Part shown: piece after piece, positions 21,749 through 35,200 of the stretch
How positions within the stretch are numbered: the stretch's first letter is position 1
Layout of the letters: each line of letters begins with the position of its first letter
Origin: Artocarpus heterophyllus
Taxonomy: Eukaryota; Streptophyta; Magnoliopsida; Rosales; Moraceae
Length of the DNA: 64,000 nucleotides
Assembly: GCA_025403435.1 (NCBI GenBank)
Contig: CM046341.1
Coordinates: forward strand, 22,281,460-22,345,459
Direction: 5' to 3'
Notes under the pieces: generated by a model
The model's input: only the letters and a program-made list of their open reading frames with translations
Told to the model about the DNA's origin: nothing
The model's database searches: none
Made by a program: the position numbers and the translations under genes

Positions 21749-23773
21749 TGTTAGACATGCATGCCTTAAAGAGTTAAAATGTAATATGTTTTTGGAGACA
21801 TTTTTATCAATAAAAAATTTATTCATTATTTATATACCAAATCTTGTCGTTCATATTTGTTAAATGTATGTTAAGCAAACAATAGTCTAAGACTGTCAGT
21901 CTAAACCTTTAAGAATTGGGCATATAATGGACAGATTATGCGGAAGACACGATTCTTAAGGTGACGGTCTAAATCATAGATCCACAATCGAGGGAATAAA
22001 GTTAGGCACTTTATTCATGTAAAGATTGTTATGTTGTCTATATCCCTTTTGGAAGATAGTTTGTCTTGACCATCGGAAGTGGACTCTGTGAATAGAAACA
22101 TTGGCACATTGTCATAGGTGACGATGTGTTGGATCGAGACATAAAGTGAATTGATTTGGATTAATAATTTTGTCTCGGTAAATCGATTCACTTTAGACAA
22201 TCATTTGTATTGTATCTTAATCTTGATATGAATAGTGGGCCCGTTGTCTTGACTTGTATATTTTGATGTATCAAAAGGTGACACCCACATTTTAATAGTG
22301 GTATGCATGCCGATACGTTGGAGATATGACTCTTGATAGCGTAGACCTGTTATTCATAGATATGGAATCCATAGCTCCTTTTTAGGAGTAGTGATATCCT
22401 CTTATATGCGTTATCCTGTAATTGAAAAATTGAAGCGCTCAACCATTTGGATACATAGGTGTAACCAAATAGTATACCATCTTTGGATGGTAAGTTTTCC
22501 AATGGTGAGATAATGGAACGTAAGATAAAAATAATGGGGAAGAGTAAGACAGAACTTGTCATTAAGCCGATTATGGATAATCCTATGGGGATACGATACA
22601 TTATGATATGTCATGGAGACTTAGCTATACGGATTTCATAATTCTATAAAGTTCGAGAGTGCAGCTCCAAGCTTTTAGTGGAGTAGCGTTAGAGTTGATA
22701 ATTATGAAATGTATATCTGGGATATTGGATTTCATAATTATTAGAAGTTTAAACTATATAGGTCCATTTGTTCCCCTTTGCTAGCTTACAACATCCTATA
22801 ACGATACGGCGTGTTTTTATCAATAATTGGTGACTTATGTTAGATTTATTAGATTGGTTGAAATTCGAAAGAATCAAATAATTAATGTATGTTTATTGGT
22901 TGAATTAATTTTGTGATAAAATTGATTCAAGATAAACTTGTGGAATTATTAGGATAAGATAATTCTTGTTTGCTTGTCAGTTGATTTAATTTTTGAATAA
23001 ATTAGATCAAGATAAACTTGTAGAATTATTAAAAATTCATTTATTTTCTTAAAGATTATCTAGATAAAGTTGTTTTAATTAGATAACTTCTCTATTGGGT
23101 TATTTAAATTAAAACTGAGACTTTATCCTATAGAATCTCAGGTGATAAATAAAAGATTCACTGAGATTTTTTTTCGGCAGTTCGGCATACCGATCCTCAA
23201 GTTTGGCCTGCCGATGGGGCAAGTTTGGCTTGCCGATTAGGCAGATCGGCCTACCGATGTGCAAAGAAAAAGATCATGCATTTTACGCGGATTTTATTAG
23301 ATATTGATCCAAATTTGATTTTGATTCGAATGTTTGAGACCTAATTTGATAAGGACTGACCCCGGTCCTAACCTCTATAAATAGAGAGTAAGTCTTAAGA
23401 GTTATTCAGATCAATTGAGAGATTAAGAGTGATGCTCTACTGGTGAGAATCTGGAAACTCCCTAAGAGCTCTTGTTCACAAATCACGAACACTAGCTTTG
23501 GGTTCTCTCAATTGGTTAGAAGGAGATTCACTTGGTGGAAGAGCTATACGTGTGAGCCCACACTCACTCCGATCGTGGATGGAGAATAGCAAAGAAGACC
23601 AGTTAGTTGAGGCTCTTCTGGAACGACTTCTCTTCACAGATTAGGGGAGTTCTTCGACATTCAAAGGTTAGTAAGATCTGGTTGATTTATATATATAGCG
23701 TGTCAAACTTATGTTTTGAAAAAATCTATGATATACAATTTTTAAAATTCCGCTGCGTACTATTTTTCCAACA
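21749..23773 (+). repeat. copia-A 3' LTR
   Basis: 2025-bp copy of 17831-19817, followed by the TATAG target duplication. It is longer mainly because its palindromic cluster (23174-23260) has extra units such as TTTGGCCTGCCGAT and TTTGGCTTGCCGAT. The TATA box is intact at 23376-23384. Confidence 0.92.
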
Positions 23774-23840
23774 TATAGAACTTATATTAAGACTTTTATG
23801 CAAATATTTCATTAAGACATGTATTTTGGTATGATTAAAT

Positions 23841-24405
23841 GATCATTCTCACTTATGCCTCTCCACTTTAAAGTCATTCCCAGTTTGCCCCATGAATTTT
23901 GAATCAATCTCACTTAATCTTTATTCAAGTTTCTATTACAAAACAATAGAAAAGAGGGGGTTAAGTGAGAGCATATGGTCCTTTTTCATTTATTTTCAAT
24001 ATAATTTCCAACAAAAGAGATTAAGTGATGCTATATCCCTTTTTCTTTATAATTTTTAATAAAAATTCTAACATAATATGTCAAGGCAAAGTAAGTTTTT
24101 ATAAAGTTCAAGCAACAAAGTGAGTTTTTATAAAGTAAGTTTAAAGTCAGTCCCAGCTTGCCCCATAAATTTTGAATCAATCTCGCTTAATCTATATTCA
24201 AGTTTTTGTTACAAACCAATAGAAAAGAGGGGGTTAAGTGAGAGCATATGGTCCTTTTTTTGTTTATTTTCAATATAAATTCCAACAAAAGAGATTAAGT
24301 GATACTTTATCCCCTTTTCTTTACCATTTTTAATAAAAATTCTAACATAATATGTCAAGGCATAGTAAGGTTTTATAAAGTTCAAGCAACAAAGTGGGAA
24401 TGATC
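23841..24405. repeat. TIR-flanked repeat built of two tandem 263-bp units
   Basis: GATCATTCTCACTT at 23841-23854 is nearly the reverse complement of AAGTGGGAATGATC at 24392-24405 (one mismatch in 14). Between them lie two head-to-tail copies (from 23868 and from 24131), each reading from TTAAAGTCA through TTTTGAATCAATCTC, GAGGGGGTTAAGTGAGAGC and TAACATAATATGTCAAGGC. The structure looks like a MITE that suffered an internal tandem duplication. No coding sequence and no clear target duplication. Confidence 0.55.
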
Positions 24406-27400
24406 CTAAAATTTTAGAGTCACTAGAGAAATTGAACCCTTTTTAAATGTTTATCATATCTTAAAATAATAAAACAACAAATTTGTTAATTGTACTAAGA
24501 GCGGTACAAGTGTCACAAAGATTATTATTTAAATCCAATTTTTGTGACGAATTATATAAGAGTAAATATGGGATTTATAAAATTAAAATATTATGTCATA
24601 GTCTTAAGCAAAGTTTGAGTTAAATATTTAATGATATGAAGAAGAAAATTAGATAATATACAAGGGAAGTGTGAACTAATGAATTGTCCGCACAATATGT
24701 TGTAATAGATTTTTAAATAGAAATGCAGTATAAGAAAATAATTGTATAAAAAATATAGTAGTACAAAAGTTATGCAATATGAGAATAATGCAGCATAAGG
24801 ATTATATAACCTAGAAATTACACTATATAAAATTAAGCAGCATAAGAATTATACTGTATGGAGGATATGAATGATTATAAAATGTTGTGGAAGGTTGTAG
24901 ATCTTGTGAACAGTATAAGAAAGTATACTGGCAATATAAAAAAATACTGTGTAGTATAGAATTAGATTGTTGAGATGACAAACTTAGTCAAAGTTGGACA
25001 CCTCAAAAGTTGTAGAATTTTCCACAAGTTTCTTGATAAATCTGATTTTATTCAAAGGGGCATGGAGCAAATTTTATTTGCTATTTAGTCCCTAACTAAA
25101 GCTCTATAAATACCAAGGGGCTACTTTGAAAATTGTATTCTTTCTTTTTCTCCGAGTTTTATTCCAAGAGGCCAAAATCTCTTTCATTCTATTCCCATAA
25201 AAATCAGCCCCTCTCTGTCTCTCTTACACTCAAAATCTTGATGATTTTATTCTCCAATTATCCAAAGAAGCATGAACAAGTGTTCCAGAGGAAGTTCAAG
25301 GAGTTTTGAAGTTATAGTACAAAACTTTCCCTAATGTATTTTTAGAGTTTGCTTTCAAGTTTTGAGTAAGATTTTTATGGTTATGGTATAAACTTGTTGT
25401 CAAGGGATTTAAAAGCTTTCAATCACTAAAAGAGAGGACAAACACTTTGGATTGTCTAGGTAAATTCCTAAACCCTAAACTTGGTTAAGTTTATGTTATG
25501 ACTAGTACACACACCAAGTGTTTGATGTAAAGTTATAGACTATGGCATGTAAAGAAAACTACGTGACATGATTACTTTTTGTATGAAGTGTTTAACGATA
25601 TGTTTGAAAGGGTTAACATGAGATTAAACCCTAGAAAAACAAGTTAAGGAATGTTTTAGTACAAAAAGTGTGTTTAAGGGTCTTTTTGCAAGATTTAAGT
25701 GTTTGAGGCACTTAGAGGCCATAGTTTCCAAGTTTAATATAAGATTTATTAGGAACATTGAGGCGGACAATTTTCCTAAAGAAAATTTCCTCGAATTACA
25801 TCAGAATAAGCCGAAAAGGGGAAATTTCAGTTTTGTCCATTTTGAAAAATGGCTAAAACTCTATCAAGATGATTGATTTTGGAAAAAGTTAAAGCACAAA
25901 AATTATAGGTCTTCTTAAAACTGTTAAGGTTTGTGAAACAAGATTCCTATTAATTCTGCATGGATTTTGAGTTATGAATTTTACGAGATTTAATCACAAA
26001 ACTTTAAAACGATAAAATGAGAAAAAAACTTCTTGAAATTATTTGATTTTGACCAAAGAAATTTAATAAGTTTTAATCCTTAAGAAAAACTAGACGTTAT
26101 GCATAAAATGGTCTCTTTTTTTGTTCCAAGGGCAAAAATGTTAAGAATTTTATGGGCCCATTATGTGGTGTTTTCAAAATAGGTGAAAATAGTTTGTTTT
26201 AGAAAATGAGAATTTTTAGGGAATTGCATTGAGAGTATTTTTGAAATTTTTGCCAAAAAAAGGGTACAAAAATATTTCCAAAAACTCCCAAAACAATACC
26301 ATATGAAGCCTATGTTTTAAGTCAAAACCATAAAACCTTGTGGAATTGAATTTTTCAATGCGCAAAGATGGTTTTCTACATAGCTTTAGGTAGCAAGTAA
26401 TCTTAAGCCCAAAAGAAATTGGGAATTTAATGAAAAATCCATTAAGAATAAAATCGTTATTTTTTATAAAACAGCTAAAACGGACCTCGAGTTCTCCAAC
26501 TTAGCTGAAAGCTCTTAGACAAAAAATGTTCCGTATCGCGCTAGTTGCATAATTGTCTAGTAAGATGTAAAATTTGACTATATAATGTTTAATTTAAGTA
26601 GTATAGAATTAGATCGATAGTGTAGACTCGAGCTAGTTTCTAATAGTCATGTGTCATTTGAGCACGACACAAAAGCCGACTAATAAAAGAAAAATGATAA
26701 TCTGGAAACGCCAGAGCGAGATTCACATAAGTTTCAAGTCTCACCTATAGTATGAGAAAATGATTTTCAAACTCTTACCTATGGCATGAAAGAAATGAAT
26801 TTCAATTGTTATGTTTGAAGTAAGTCTTAAGCCTCATCTATGGCATGAAGAGAAATGATTTTCAAATATTTTATATATGTTTGAATATGTTATCATTTGT
26901 TATGTTTAATATTTAAATACCCAGTTATGTATATGATACATTTAGCATTTGATATGCTCATTAAATTTTACAAGATTGGTAAATTAAATATGTTAATTAA
27001 GTGTCGTACCAACCTCATTGATATAAGGTTTACAAATCTCCTATATAGAGGAGTGTTATGTTAAAAGTTAATGTCTCCCATAGAAAGGAGCATGACAAGT
27101 CTCCCATAGAGAAGAACATCATGTTAGAGTTATGATCTCGGTGTCGATGATGTTGGTACATATGCTTAACCCCATAGTTCAAAGAAAAAATGATAAATAA
27201 GATGATACGATGTTCATAAATAAGCATAAATGGAATCATGCTTTAGTGTTTTCACTTGTATTCCTTTTTAAGTAATATTTTATGAGAAATATTTATGATA
27301 AATATTTTACAGGAAATGTTTTATAAGAGAAGCTTTTATGAGAAATGTTTTTATGTTTTATGAGAAATGTTTGAACTTACTAAATAAAAGCTCATTTTAA

Positions 27401-29220
27401 GTTTCTTCGTGCTGTAGATGGTTCTATAAGATACTAGTATGACTAGTTGATAAGCTGGGTTTTACAGTGGGACAGATGCAAAGGTAGAGTTATATATACT
27501 GCTACGGTTGTTTTCTGTTGTATTAAGGAACTATGTATTTATTAAAGTACAAGTACATGTTTTGAAATTATTTTATTAATTATGTTACAACATAAGTTAC
27601 AACAATTTTGAAGTATATTTTCAAGAATTTTTTTACATCGTATTCTCTTACTGGTAAGTAAAATTAACAATAAGAAATCAATTTTAAACAAGCATAGTAA
27701 CGACTCGAAAAAGTCAGGTCCTTGCAACAAATCACCACTATTGATAACAATGTTACTTTTTTGACTAATAATAATGGTTATTTCTATGTATTTTAACTCA
27801 AATTTATTGTCATTAATTAAAGAATTAATATCTTTAATAAAGTTTATATCAAAATAAAAATTTTTGAGTTAATTTTGCTTTAAATATAAATTTTGGTTAA
27901 CATTCTTAAAACAAAAAAAGATCATGCTTTTAATTAACGATTCATGTGAAAATTACATGTCCATTTTCAATTAAAAAAGTAACATCATTATCAATAGGGG
28001 TTGAGTTATTATAGTTTTGTAAGTTTAAGGGGTAAATTACATATGTGTAATAAGTTCTAAAGTCAACATTGTAAGAAACCCTAAATAAAATTGGGCAAAT
28101 TATTTTGCACCTCTATTTTGAATTTATCAAATTAGGATGTTCATTGTACCTATCTCCTTCTTTTTTCCCTTTCTCTTTCCAACTTTTCTCTCAATGATAG
28201 CCCACCAAGCTTAGATGGAAGCACAAGCAACATTACAATTACTCACTCTTGTGTGAACGACATTGCGATGAGATAGCCAGCATCATGTACCAGAAATATG
28301 CTCTGAAATGTGGAGATCTAGGGTTATTGGATATCTCTATTAGCTTGTAAGTTAAGTAACTGTTACTCTACAAAAGTCATTGTGTATTTTTAGGAGATTG
28401 TAAGAAATATCATATTTTTTAAACTATTAATAGTAAATATTATGTACAATTTAAGATATTAATAAGTGTCAACTATAAATTCAGTTATGCAAATTAAATA
28501 ATTGTGTAACCCAAAATATCCTCGATATCTCTTTCTCTCTCTCTTCTCTCCCCTCATTTCTGTTTCTCTCCTTCCCCTTATTTCTTTCTTTCTTTTGCTC
28601 ATTCCTCCTCCCACCAACCATTTTTTTCTCTCTCCCCTCTCTCCCCTCATTGCCATCTCCCATCGCCGATATGCTAAGAAGAAGTGAAAGGCGCCGCAGC
28701 TCATCATCCTTGTCGGAGACATGCACAGATCTTCACAAAGGAGATTAAAACTCCAAGATCATCGTGTTCGAAGGTCGAATCCATCTTGGCTCATGAATCC
28801 TACAGAGCTACCGCCGTTAGAAGTTTCCTCCTCCTCGTGTGACACTCAAGATCCATGGTCAATGGCCTTGTTGGTGCAAGCTCATCTTTATTGTTCGTTC
28901 CTGTCATCTCTATTCCACATTGTTTTGTCTTCATTGGTTATTGGTGCTATTCGGCACCAAAGCTTCTTCAATGAGGTCGTTGTCGCTTCGTGAATCCTCG
29001 CAAAGCTACTTACCAGTTTCCTATTGCAAACAAGGATGACTGTCGCTAGTCTACTCGTCAAGCTTTGGTTTGGTACAGACAACATCACCAAACATGAATT
29101 TAGAATTTTGACTGTAAAAAGTGATATCTATTTCAATTTTAGTAAACATTAATATTTAATTTAATTACCCCACTAACCTTGACGTTTCCTTCCTTCTCCA
29201 TGTTTTTTTAGATTCCAATG
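24406..29220. other. Gene-free intergenic DNA
   Basis: No gene that I can support. It includes the possible solo LTR listed separately, a CT-rich low-complexity patch at 28530-28650, and near 28385-28470 a partial relative of the AT-rich repeat at 16304-16905. Open frames at 25670-25876 and 28721-28993 have no recognisable family and no supporting splice or context signals. Confidence 0.4.
25009..27727 (+). repeat. Possible solo LTR of a gypsy-type element (boundaries uncertain)
   Basis: A TATA box (TATAAATA, 25105-25112) is followed about 100 bases on by a CT-rich leader-like stretch. The far end reads CGACTCGAAAAAGTCAGG then TTGCAAC, which resembles the degenerate inverted end word common at gypsy LTR termini (CGACCCGAAA...). 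Layout and length of about 2.7 kb would fit a chromovirus LTR. I found no matching partner LTR, no clean TG start and no target duplication, so this is a weak structural call. Confidence 0.25.
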
Positions 29221-29525
29221 AAAAAACCGACTGTAGTATAGTAGATTACTACTGGTAGCAAGGTTTGAAGTAGATTCTAGCTATTACCAAACAATATCAT
29301 AGCGGTTACTAACCAATATCATGGTGGATTCTAGTTGATAACCGTCGGCCAGTACTATAGTGGATTCCAATGGTAACCATCGATAGTTATTGTAGTAGTT
29401 ATCGATAGTTACCTGCCAACATTACAACGGTTACTTGTTGGTATTACAGTGGATACTTGTTTGTAACTGTCTACCGATATCGTAGTGGCTATCGACATAT
29501 ATCATGACACTTATCAGCTTATATC
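29221..29525. repeat. Degenerate minisatellite, unit roughly 20-45 bp
   Basis: Words such as ATAGTGGATTC, GTAGTGG, TGGTAACCATCGATAG, GATAACCGTCGG and CCAATATCATGG recur about every 20-25 bases throughout, with many substitutions. The composition (mixed, with repeated CGA/CGG) is unlike the flanking AT-rich DNA. No conserved reading frame runs through it. Confidence 0.55.
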
Positions 29526-30006
29526 TTAAAGATATAGTTGGTACTTAATGTGATTATTTTCAAATAATTTTTCTCATGAAGGAAAGAGATCAATTACATT
29601 TTTCTTTGAACACATAGGTTTGAACTAATTGTTCAGTAAAAAGCTTTCAGCAGCTACAATATAAAGCTTTTAGTAGCTGCAATCTTTTAAACTAAATGGT
29701 TTGAACCATTCCCTTAAACACCCTAATTATTTAGTTCAAACATTTTCAAACATGTAATTCTTCTTTAAGTTAAAAAAGAAAATTACATGTTTTTAAAAAA
29801 TATGTTTATTCATGCCATTCTTAAAAAACTTATACCATACTTAAATATATATGGCGTTTATAAAAAGTGAGTTTCAAAAGACAATGTTATGAAAATTCTA
29901 AGAAAAAAATTATTTACTCCAATTTCTCTTTGTCATTGTGAAGACGATGAACCAATGCAACTAATGGATTTGTAGCACTTTTGTACAGGGACCTTATGAG
30001 GGACAA

Positions 30007-30305
30007 TTTGATAAATACCACTTCTATGGTATCATTTTTCATTTCTACTACCTTGTGAAAAATTTTAAAACATACCACTTTTAGGAAATAGAAAGAGAGA
30101 GAGAGGAGAGAGAAAGAGACATAGGGGGAGAAAGGGAAGAGCGTGAAAGAGTAAGAGGGGAGAGAGAGGAAGGGTTAGGTGGTGAGATTTTTTGTAAGAA
30201 TAATTTGGACATATTTTATGTCAAAAATAGTACGAATTAAAGGTTTACAAAAAAAAAAAGTAGTACAAAACATTAGTGATGTTAAAGAAGTGGATGAGAC
30301 CTAAC
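30007..30305. repeat. Dispersed GA-rich repeat, copy 1 (left of copia-B)
   Basis: It begins near ATACCACTTCTATGGTATCA, continues to TTTAGGAAATAGAAAGAGAGAG, a long GA-rich middle and GGTGAGATTTTTTGTAAG, and ends near GAGACCTAACTTTCTC. The same order of blocks appears at 48234-48534 to the right of copia-B, in the same orientation. It is probably a short non-coding transposon family. Confidence 0.5.
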
Positions 30306-30324
30306 TTTCTCAAAGAGCTCACAT

Positions 30325-32232
30325 TGTTGGAAAAACGGGACACAACAGAATTTTGAAAATTTTAAATTAGAGTATTTTCTAAAACACAAGTTTAATATGC
30401 TAAATATATAAATTAATGACAAATCTTACAAACCACTTTTGTATACCAAAGTGGGCTCAAATTAATGTAAAGAAGAACATTCCAAAAGAGCCTCAACCAA
30501 CTGGTTTTCTTTATTATTCTCCATCCACAATCGGAGTGTGGGTGGTCACACGTCGTATAGCTCTTCCTCTAGTGACTCTCCTTCTAATTACCTAAGAAAA
30601 ACTAGAGCTAAGATTCTTGATGTTGAACAATAGCTCTCAAGGAGTTTCTAAGTTTCTCAAATTGGAGTACTCACTCTATGCTTCTGAATTGATCTAAAAA
30701 ACTAAGAAAACCCACCCCTATTCATAGTGGTCGAATTTGGGGTTAAACCTTATTAGATTAGGCCTTAAAATTTGAGTCTGGACCAATTTCTGATGAAAAC
30801 GCGTCAAAATGTGTATACAGATTATCACATGATCGGCAAGTCGATCTCGCTACCAAACTTACTCCATCAGCCTATCGAACTTACGATAATCTTGATATGC
30901 AAGAATATCTTATTTTCCATCTAAGATTCTTAGATAAAGCCTCAGTTTTAATTCAAATAACCCAATAGAGAAGTCATCTAATTAAAATAGTCATATCCAA
31001 ATAATCCCATAGAAAATAAAATATTATCCAAACAAGCTAACACGTTTATCTTGAATCAATTTACAAAATTAATTCAACCAATAAACTAACATAAATTATT
31101 AAATTGAATCTTATCCAATTTCAGTCAATCTTATAATTTAACATAAGTCACCAATATGTAGGAAAAACGTGTCGTATCATTACAAGATTCATAATGAGCG
31201 ACCAAAAAGGACCCGATGGACATATATAGTTCAAGCTCCTATAATTATACATATTTTATAATTATCAACTCTAACGTTACTCCACTAAAAGCTTAGAGCT
31301 GTACTCTCAAACTATATAAAATTACAAAGCTTTAATAAGCCAACTGCTCATGATATATCATAATGTGTTACATCCCTGTAGGATATTAATAATCTACTTA
31401 GGGATAAATTTTATTTTATCTTCTCGATTATTTTTATCTTACATTCCATTATCACACCATTGGAATACTTACTATCCATCTATCCATAGACAGTAAACCA
31501 TTCGTTTACATTTATGCATCCAAATGATTGAGTATTTCAGTCTTCTAATTACAAGATAATGCTTGTAAGAGAATATCATTAACTCTACAAAAAGAGCTAT
31601 GGATACCATTTCTATGAATAACGAGTCTACGTGAATCAAGAGTCATGTTTTCAACGTACCTGTATATGTACCATCATTGAGTCAGGATGTCATCATTTGG
31701 TACATCAAAAGATATAAGTCAAGAATACGGGTCTATCAGTCATTTCAAGATTAAGACACAATACATATGATTTTCTAAAGTGAATTTATTTGCATACACA
31801 GAATTATTAACCAAATTAATTCAACTTTTATCTCCTGATATAATGCATTATCATAGGTGACAATGCACAAATGTTTCTACTCATGGAGTTCTACTCCGAT
31901 GACCAAGACAAGCCATCTCCCGTTAAGGATGTAAACAACATAACAATCTTGGCATGAATAAAGCACCCAACTTTATTCCCTCGATTGCAGATATTATGAT
32001 TTAGACTATCATCTTTAAGATTCATGTCTTTCGCATAATTTATCCATCATAGACATGTTCTTAAAGGTTTAGACCGACAGTCTCAAACTTTTGTTTGCTT
32101 ATCATACATTCAACAGTTATGAACTTAAAAAGGACAACATTTGGTATATGAATAATAAATAAACAATTTATTGATAAGATATCTCTAAAAACAGATTACA
32201 ACATTTTAATCCTTAGGGCACAATATCTAACA
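30325..32232 (-). repeat. copia-B 3' LTR (downstream on the minus strand)
   Basis: 1908 bp, plus-strand ends TGTTGGAAAAACG and TATCTAACA, matching the copia-A LTR read in reverse. The TATA position is mutated (minus strand CTATGAATAG near 30718-30727). The palindromic cluster is reduced to a few eroded words at about 30830-30895. Confidence 0.88.
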
Positions 32233-32245
32233 ATCTCCTACTTGC
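32233..32245 (-). other. copia-B polypurine tract
   Basis: The minus strand reads GCAAGTAGGAGAT directly before the TGTTAGATATT end of the LTR. It is equivalent in position and sequence to the copia-A tract. Confidence 0.7.
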
Positions 32246-32246
32246 A

Positions 32247-35200
32247 CTAAGTGAGTAAATATAACATATCTTACATCCCTACAGCCTCCACATGCTTCTC
32301 AAAACCTCTCGTAGTTAGTGTCTTCATGAAAGGATCAACTAAATTGTCTTCAGACATGATTTTGCATACTGCAACATGCCTGCCCTCAACGAAGTCCTTT
32401 ATCACATGATACTTCCAATGAATATGCTTACTACTCTTGTGAAACCTTGGTTCCTTGGCATTAGCTATCGCTGTAGTATTATCACAATGTAGCGATACCA
32501 CCTTATCCATACCATGAATTACCTCAAGATCCCTAAAGAACTTGCAGAGCTATACTGTTTCTTTTGAAGCATCACTAGCTACACATACTCGGCCTCTATT
32601 GTTGAATCCAAAGTACAATCTTGCTTGACACTTCTCCAAATAATTGCACCGCTGCCTAGAGTAAACACAAAACCAAAAATTGATCTTCTCGAATCTAGAC
32701 AAGATTGAAAATCCAAATTAGTGTATCTTAGAGTGTTGGATCCTCACCCAAATATGCATGCATATACCCTTGAGTCCTTATCAGATACTTGAAAATATAC
32801 TTGACTGCAACCCAATGGTTCGGTCTTGGATCCCACAGAAATCAACTTACTATCCTGACCACATAATAAATGTCCGGCTATGTGCAAAGCATAACATACA
32901 TGAGACTACCCATTCTTGAAGCAAAATGCATCTTCTTTATATATTCTCTTTCTCCATCAGACTTTGGTGAGTCTTTATTAGAAAGAGTAATTCCAGACCT
33001 AGATGGTTGCCCACCTTTCTTGAAATTCTGTATTGCATACTTCTCGAGAATTTTATCTATGTATGCAACTTGGGATAAAGCTATCATTTTGTTCTTCCTA
33101 TCTTGAAAGATCTAGATACCGAGAACATAATTAGCTTTACCTAAGTCTTTCATGTCAAACTACTTGGTCAACCATAATTTGACTGATGGCAATGCCCCAA
33201 GGTCATTGCCAATTAATAGAATGTCATCTATATAGACCAATAGAAAAACCACATTCCCATCCTTAATGTGTTTGTAAACACATGGTTCATCCACATTTTA
33301 TTCGAACCTATAAGCTTTGATCACTTGATTAAATCTTATGTTCCAAAAATCAGAAGCCTGCTTAAGTCCATAAATTGACTTTAGCAGCTTACAGACCTAA
33401 CTCTCTTGACCCTTAGCCTTGAACTCATTTGGCAGCACCATATATATGGACTCATCAAGATAGCCATTCAAAAAAACCGTCTTGATATCCATTTGTTAAA
33501 TCTCATAATAGAGAGTGGCAGCTAGGGATAAGAGAACGCAGATGTACTCATGCATGGCTACAAACGAAAAGGTTTTCTCGTAATCGATTCTTTCCTTTTG
33601 CGTGTATCCCTTAACTACCAGTCTAGCCTTATAGGTTTTGAATTTCCCATCTGCTCCTCTCTTTCTCTTATAGATCCACTTACACCCAATAGGTTTTACT
33701 CCTTCGGGAAGATCCACAAGTTCCCAGACTCGATTAGTCTCCATAGACTTCATCTTAATGTTTATAGCTTCTGTCTAGAGTTTTGAATCAACATCCTCCA
33801 TAGCCTCTGCATAAGTGTAAGTATCTTTGTCATGTTCAACCGGTTTTGCCAAGTATGCTTCACTATCGAACAGTTACCTTTCGAGTTGACGCCTGATCCT
33901 CCCACTATACCGAAACCCCTTAGGTTGTTGTTTGGTTAGTTTTTCTACATTGATTGAAATGGTTTCAACTGGAATTCCTAAAGTGATCGGATCACTTGCC
34001 AACTCCTCGAGTACCACTTTACTTCGAGGCTTAAAGTTGTTCATGTAACTTTTCTCAAGGAATGTTGCATTCGTTGAAACCACGACTTCATTTTCTTTTG
34101 GGTTATAGAAATAACTCCTTTTATTTCCTTTTGGATATCCTACAAATACACAAACTTCTGAACATGCTTCCAACTTGTTCGTTTCCTTATACAGGATATG
34201 CGCTAGACATCCCAATGTGCAAATATAGTTTTAAGTATGTCTTCCTACCCATCCACAACTCGTGAGGAGTTTTAGGAACCGATTTTGAAGGCACATTATT
34301 CAAAAGATAATATGCGGTTTGTAGTGTATCCCCAAAAGGATAAAGTAATGTCGAATAAGTCATCATGGACCTAATCATGTCCAACAATGTCCTATTATTG
34401 CTCTCAGCTACGCCATTCTATAACGGAGTGCTTGGCACAGTTAAATAAGATAAAATCTCATTCTCTAATAAGTGTCCTAAAAACTCATTGGAGATGTATT
34501 CACCACCTCAATTGGATCAAAGAGCCTTATGGATTTACCTTATTGCTTTTCTGCCTTAGCTCGAAACTCCTTAAACTTCTCAAAAGTTTTGCTTTTCTGA
34601 TGTATTAGATAGACATACCCATATCTTGAGTAATTATCAATAAAAGGGACACAATACTCATACCCTCCACATGTCCTGATGTTCATGGGACCACGAACAT
34701 CACTATACACAAGTTTTAGAACCCCCTCGGTCCTATTGCCCTTAGATCTAAATGGCCCTTTAGTCATTTTGCTCTCTAAACAAGATTCACATTGTGATAT
34801 AAATTCCACATCTAAGTGACTTAAAGGTCTATCATTCACCAAACTTTAAATCCTATTCAGGCTAGTATGACCTAATCGCAAATGCTAAAGACAAGTCTTA
34901 TTAGAGTGAGAAGTCTTAAGTCTTTTAGAGTTATTATCATAAACCTCAGTGTTAAGCAACATGTCCATCTTAGGTTTGATAAAATAGAGATTGTTTTGCA
35001 TCCATCGAACACAGATAAAAGATTTATTTTTACGAATCACCACTTTATTATTATAAGATACTGAATAAGAGTCTTTAAATAAATAAGCTATAGATATTAA
35101 ATTTCTTTTAAGTCTAGGAACATAAAAACAATCTTTCAAAACTAAAATCCTATAATTATCAAAATAAAGATAGACGTCTCCTACTATTTCAGCTAACACT

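Larger units (their letters stand above)
17831..23773 (+). mobile_element. Ty1/copia LTR retrotransposon copia-A, internally deleted
   Basis: Two LTRs of 1987 and 2025 bp start TGTTAGACATG and end CTAACA / CCAACA, flanked by exact 5-bp target duplications TATAG (17826-17830 and 23774-23778). The primer-binding site matches initiator Met-tRNA and a purine-rich tract precedes the 3' LTR. The internal region is only 1931 bp: the leader jumps straight into the end of integrase, so gag, protease and most of integrase are missing. RT and RNase H remain but are broken. The LTRs differ by several percent with small indels, so this copy is older than gypsy-A. Copia-B at 30325-48169 belongs to the same family and shows what was lost. 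Confidence 0.92.

Noticed and set aside
28459..29091. Several short open frames near a CT-rich patch
   Set aside because: Frames overlap on both strands and show no recognisable domain. The first ones are GA/CT low-complexity translations.
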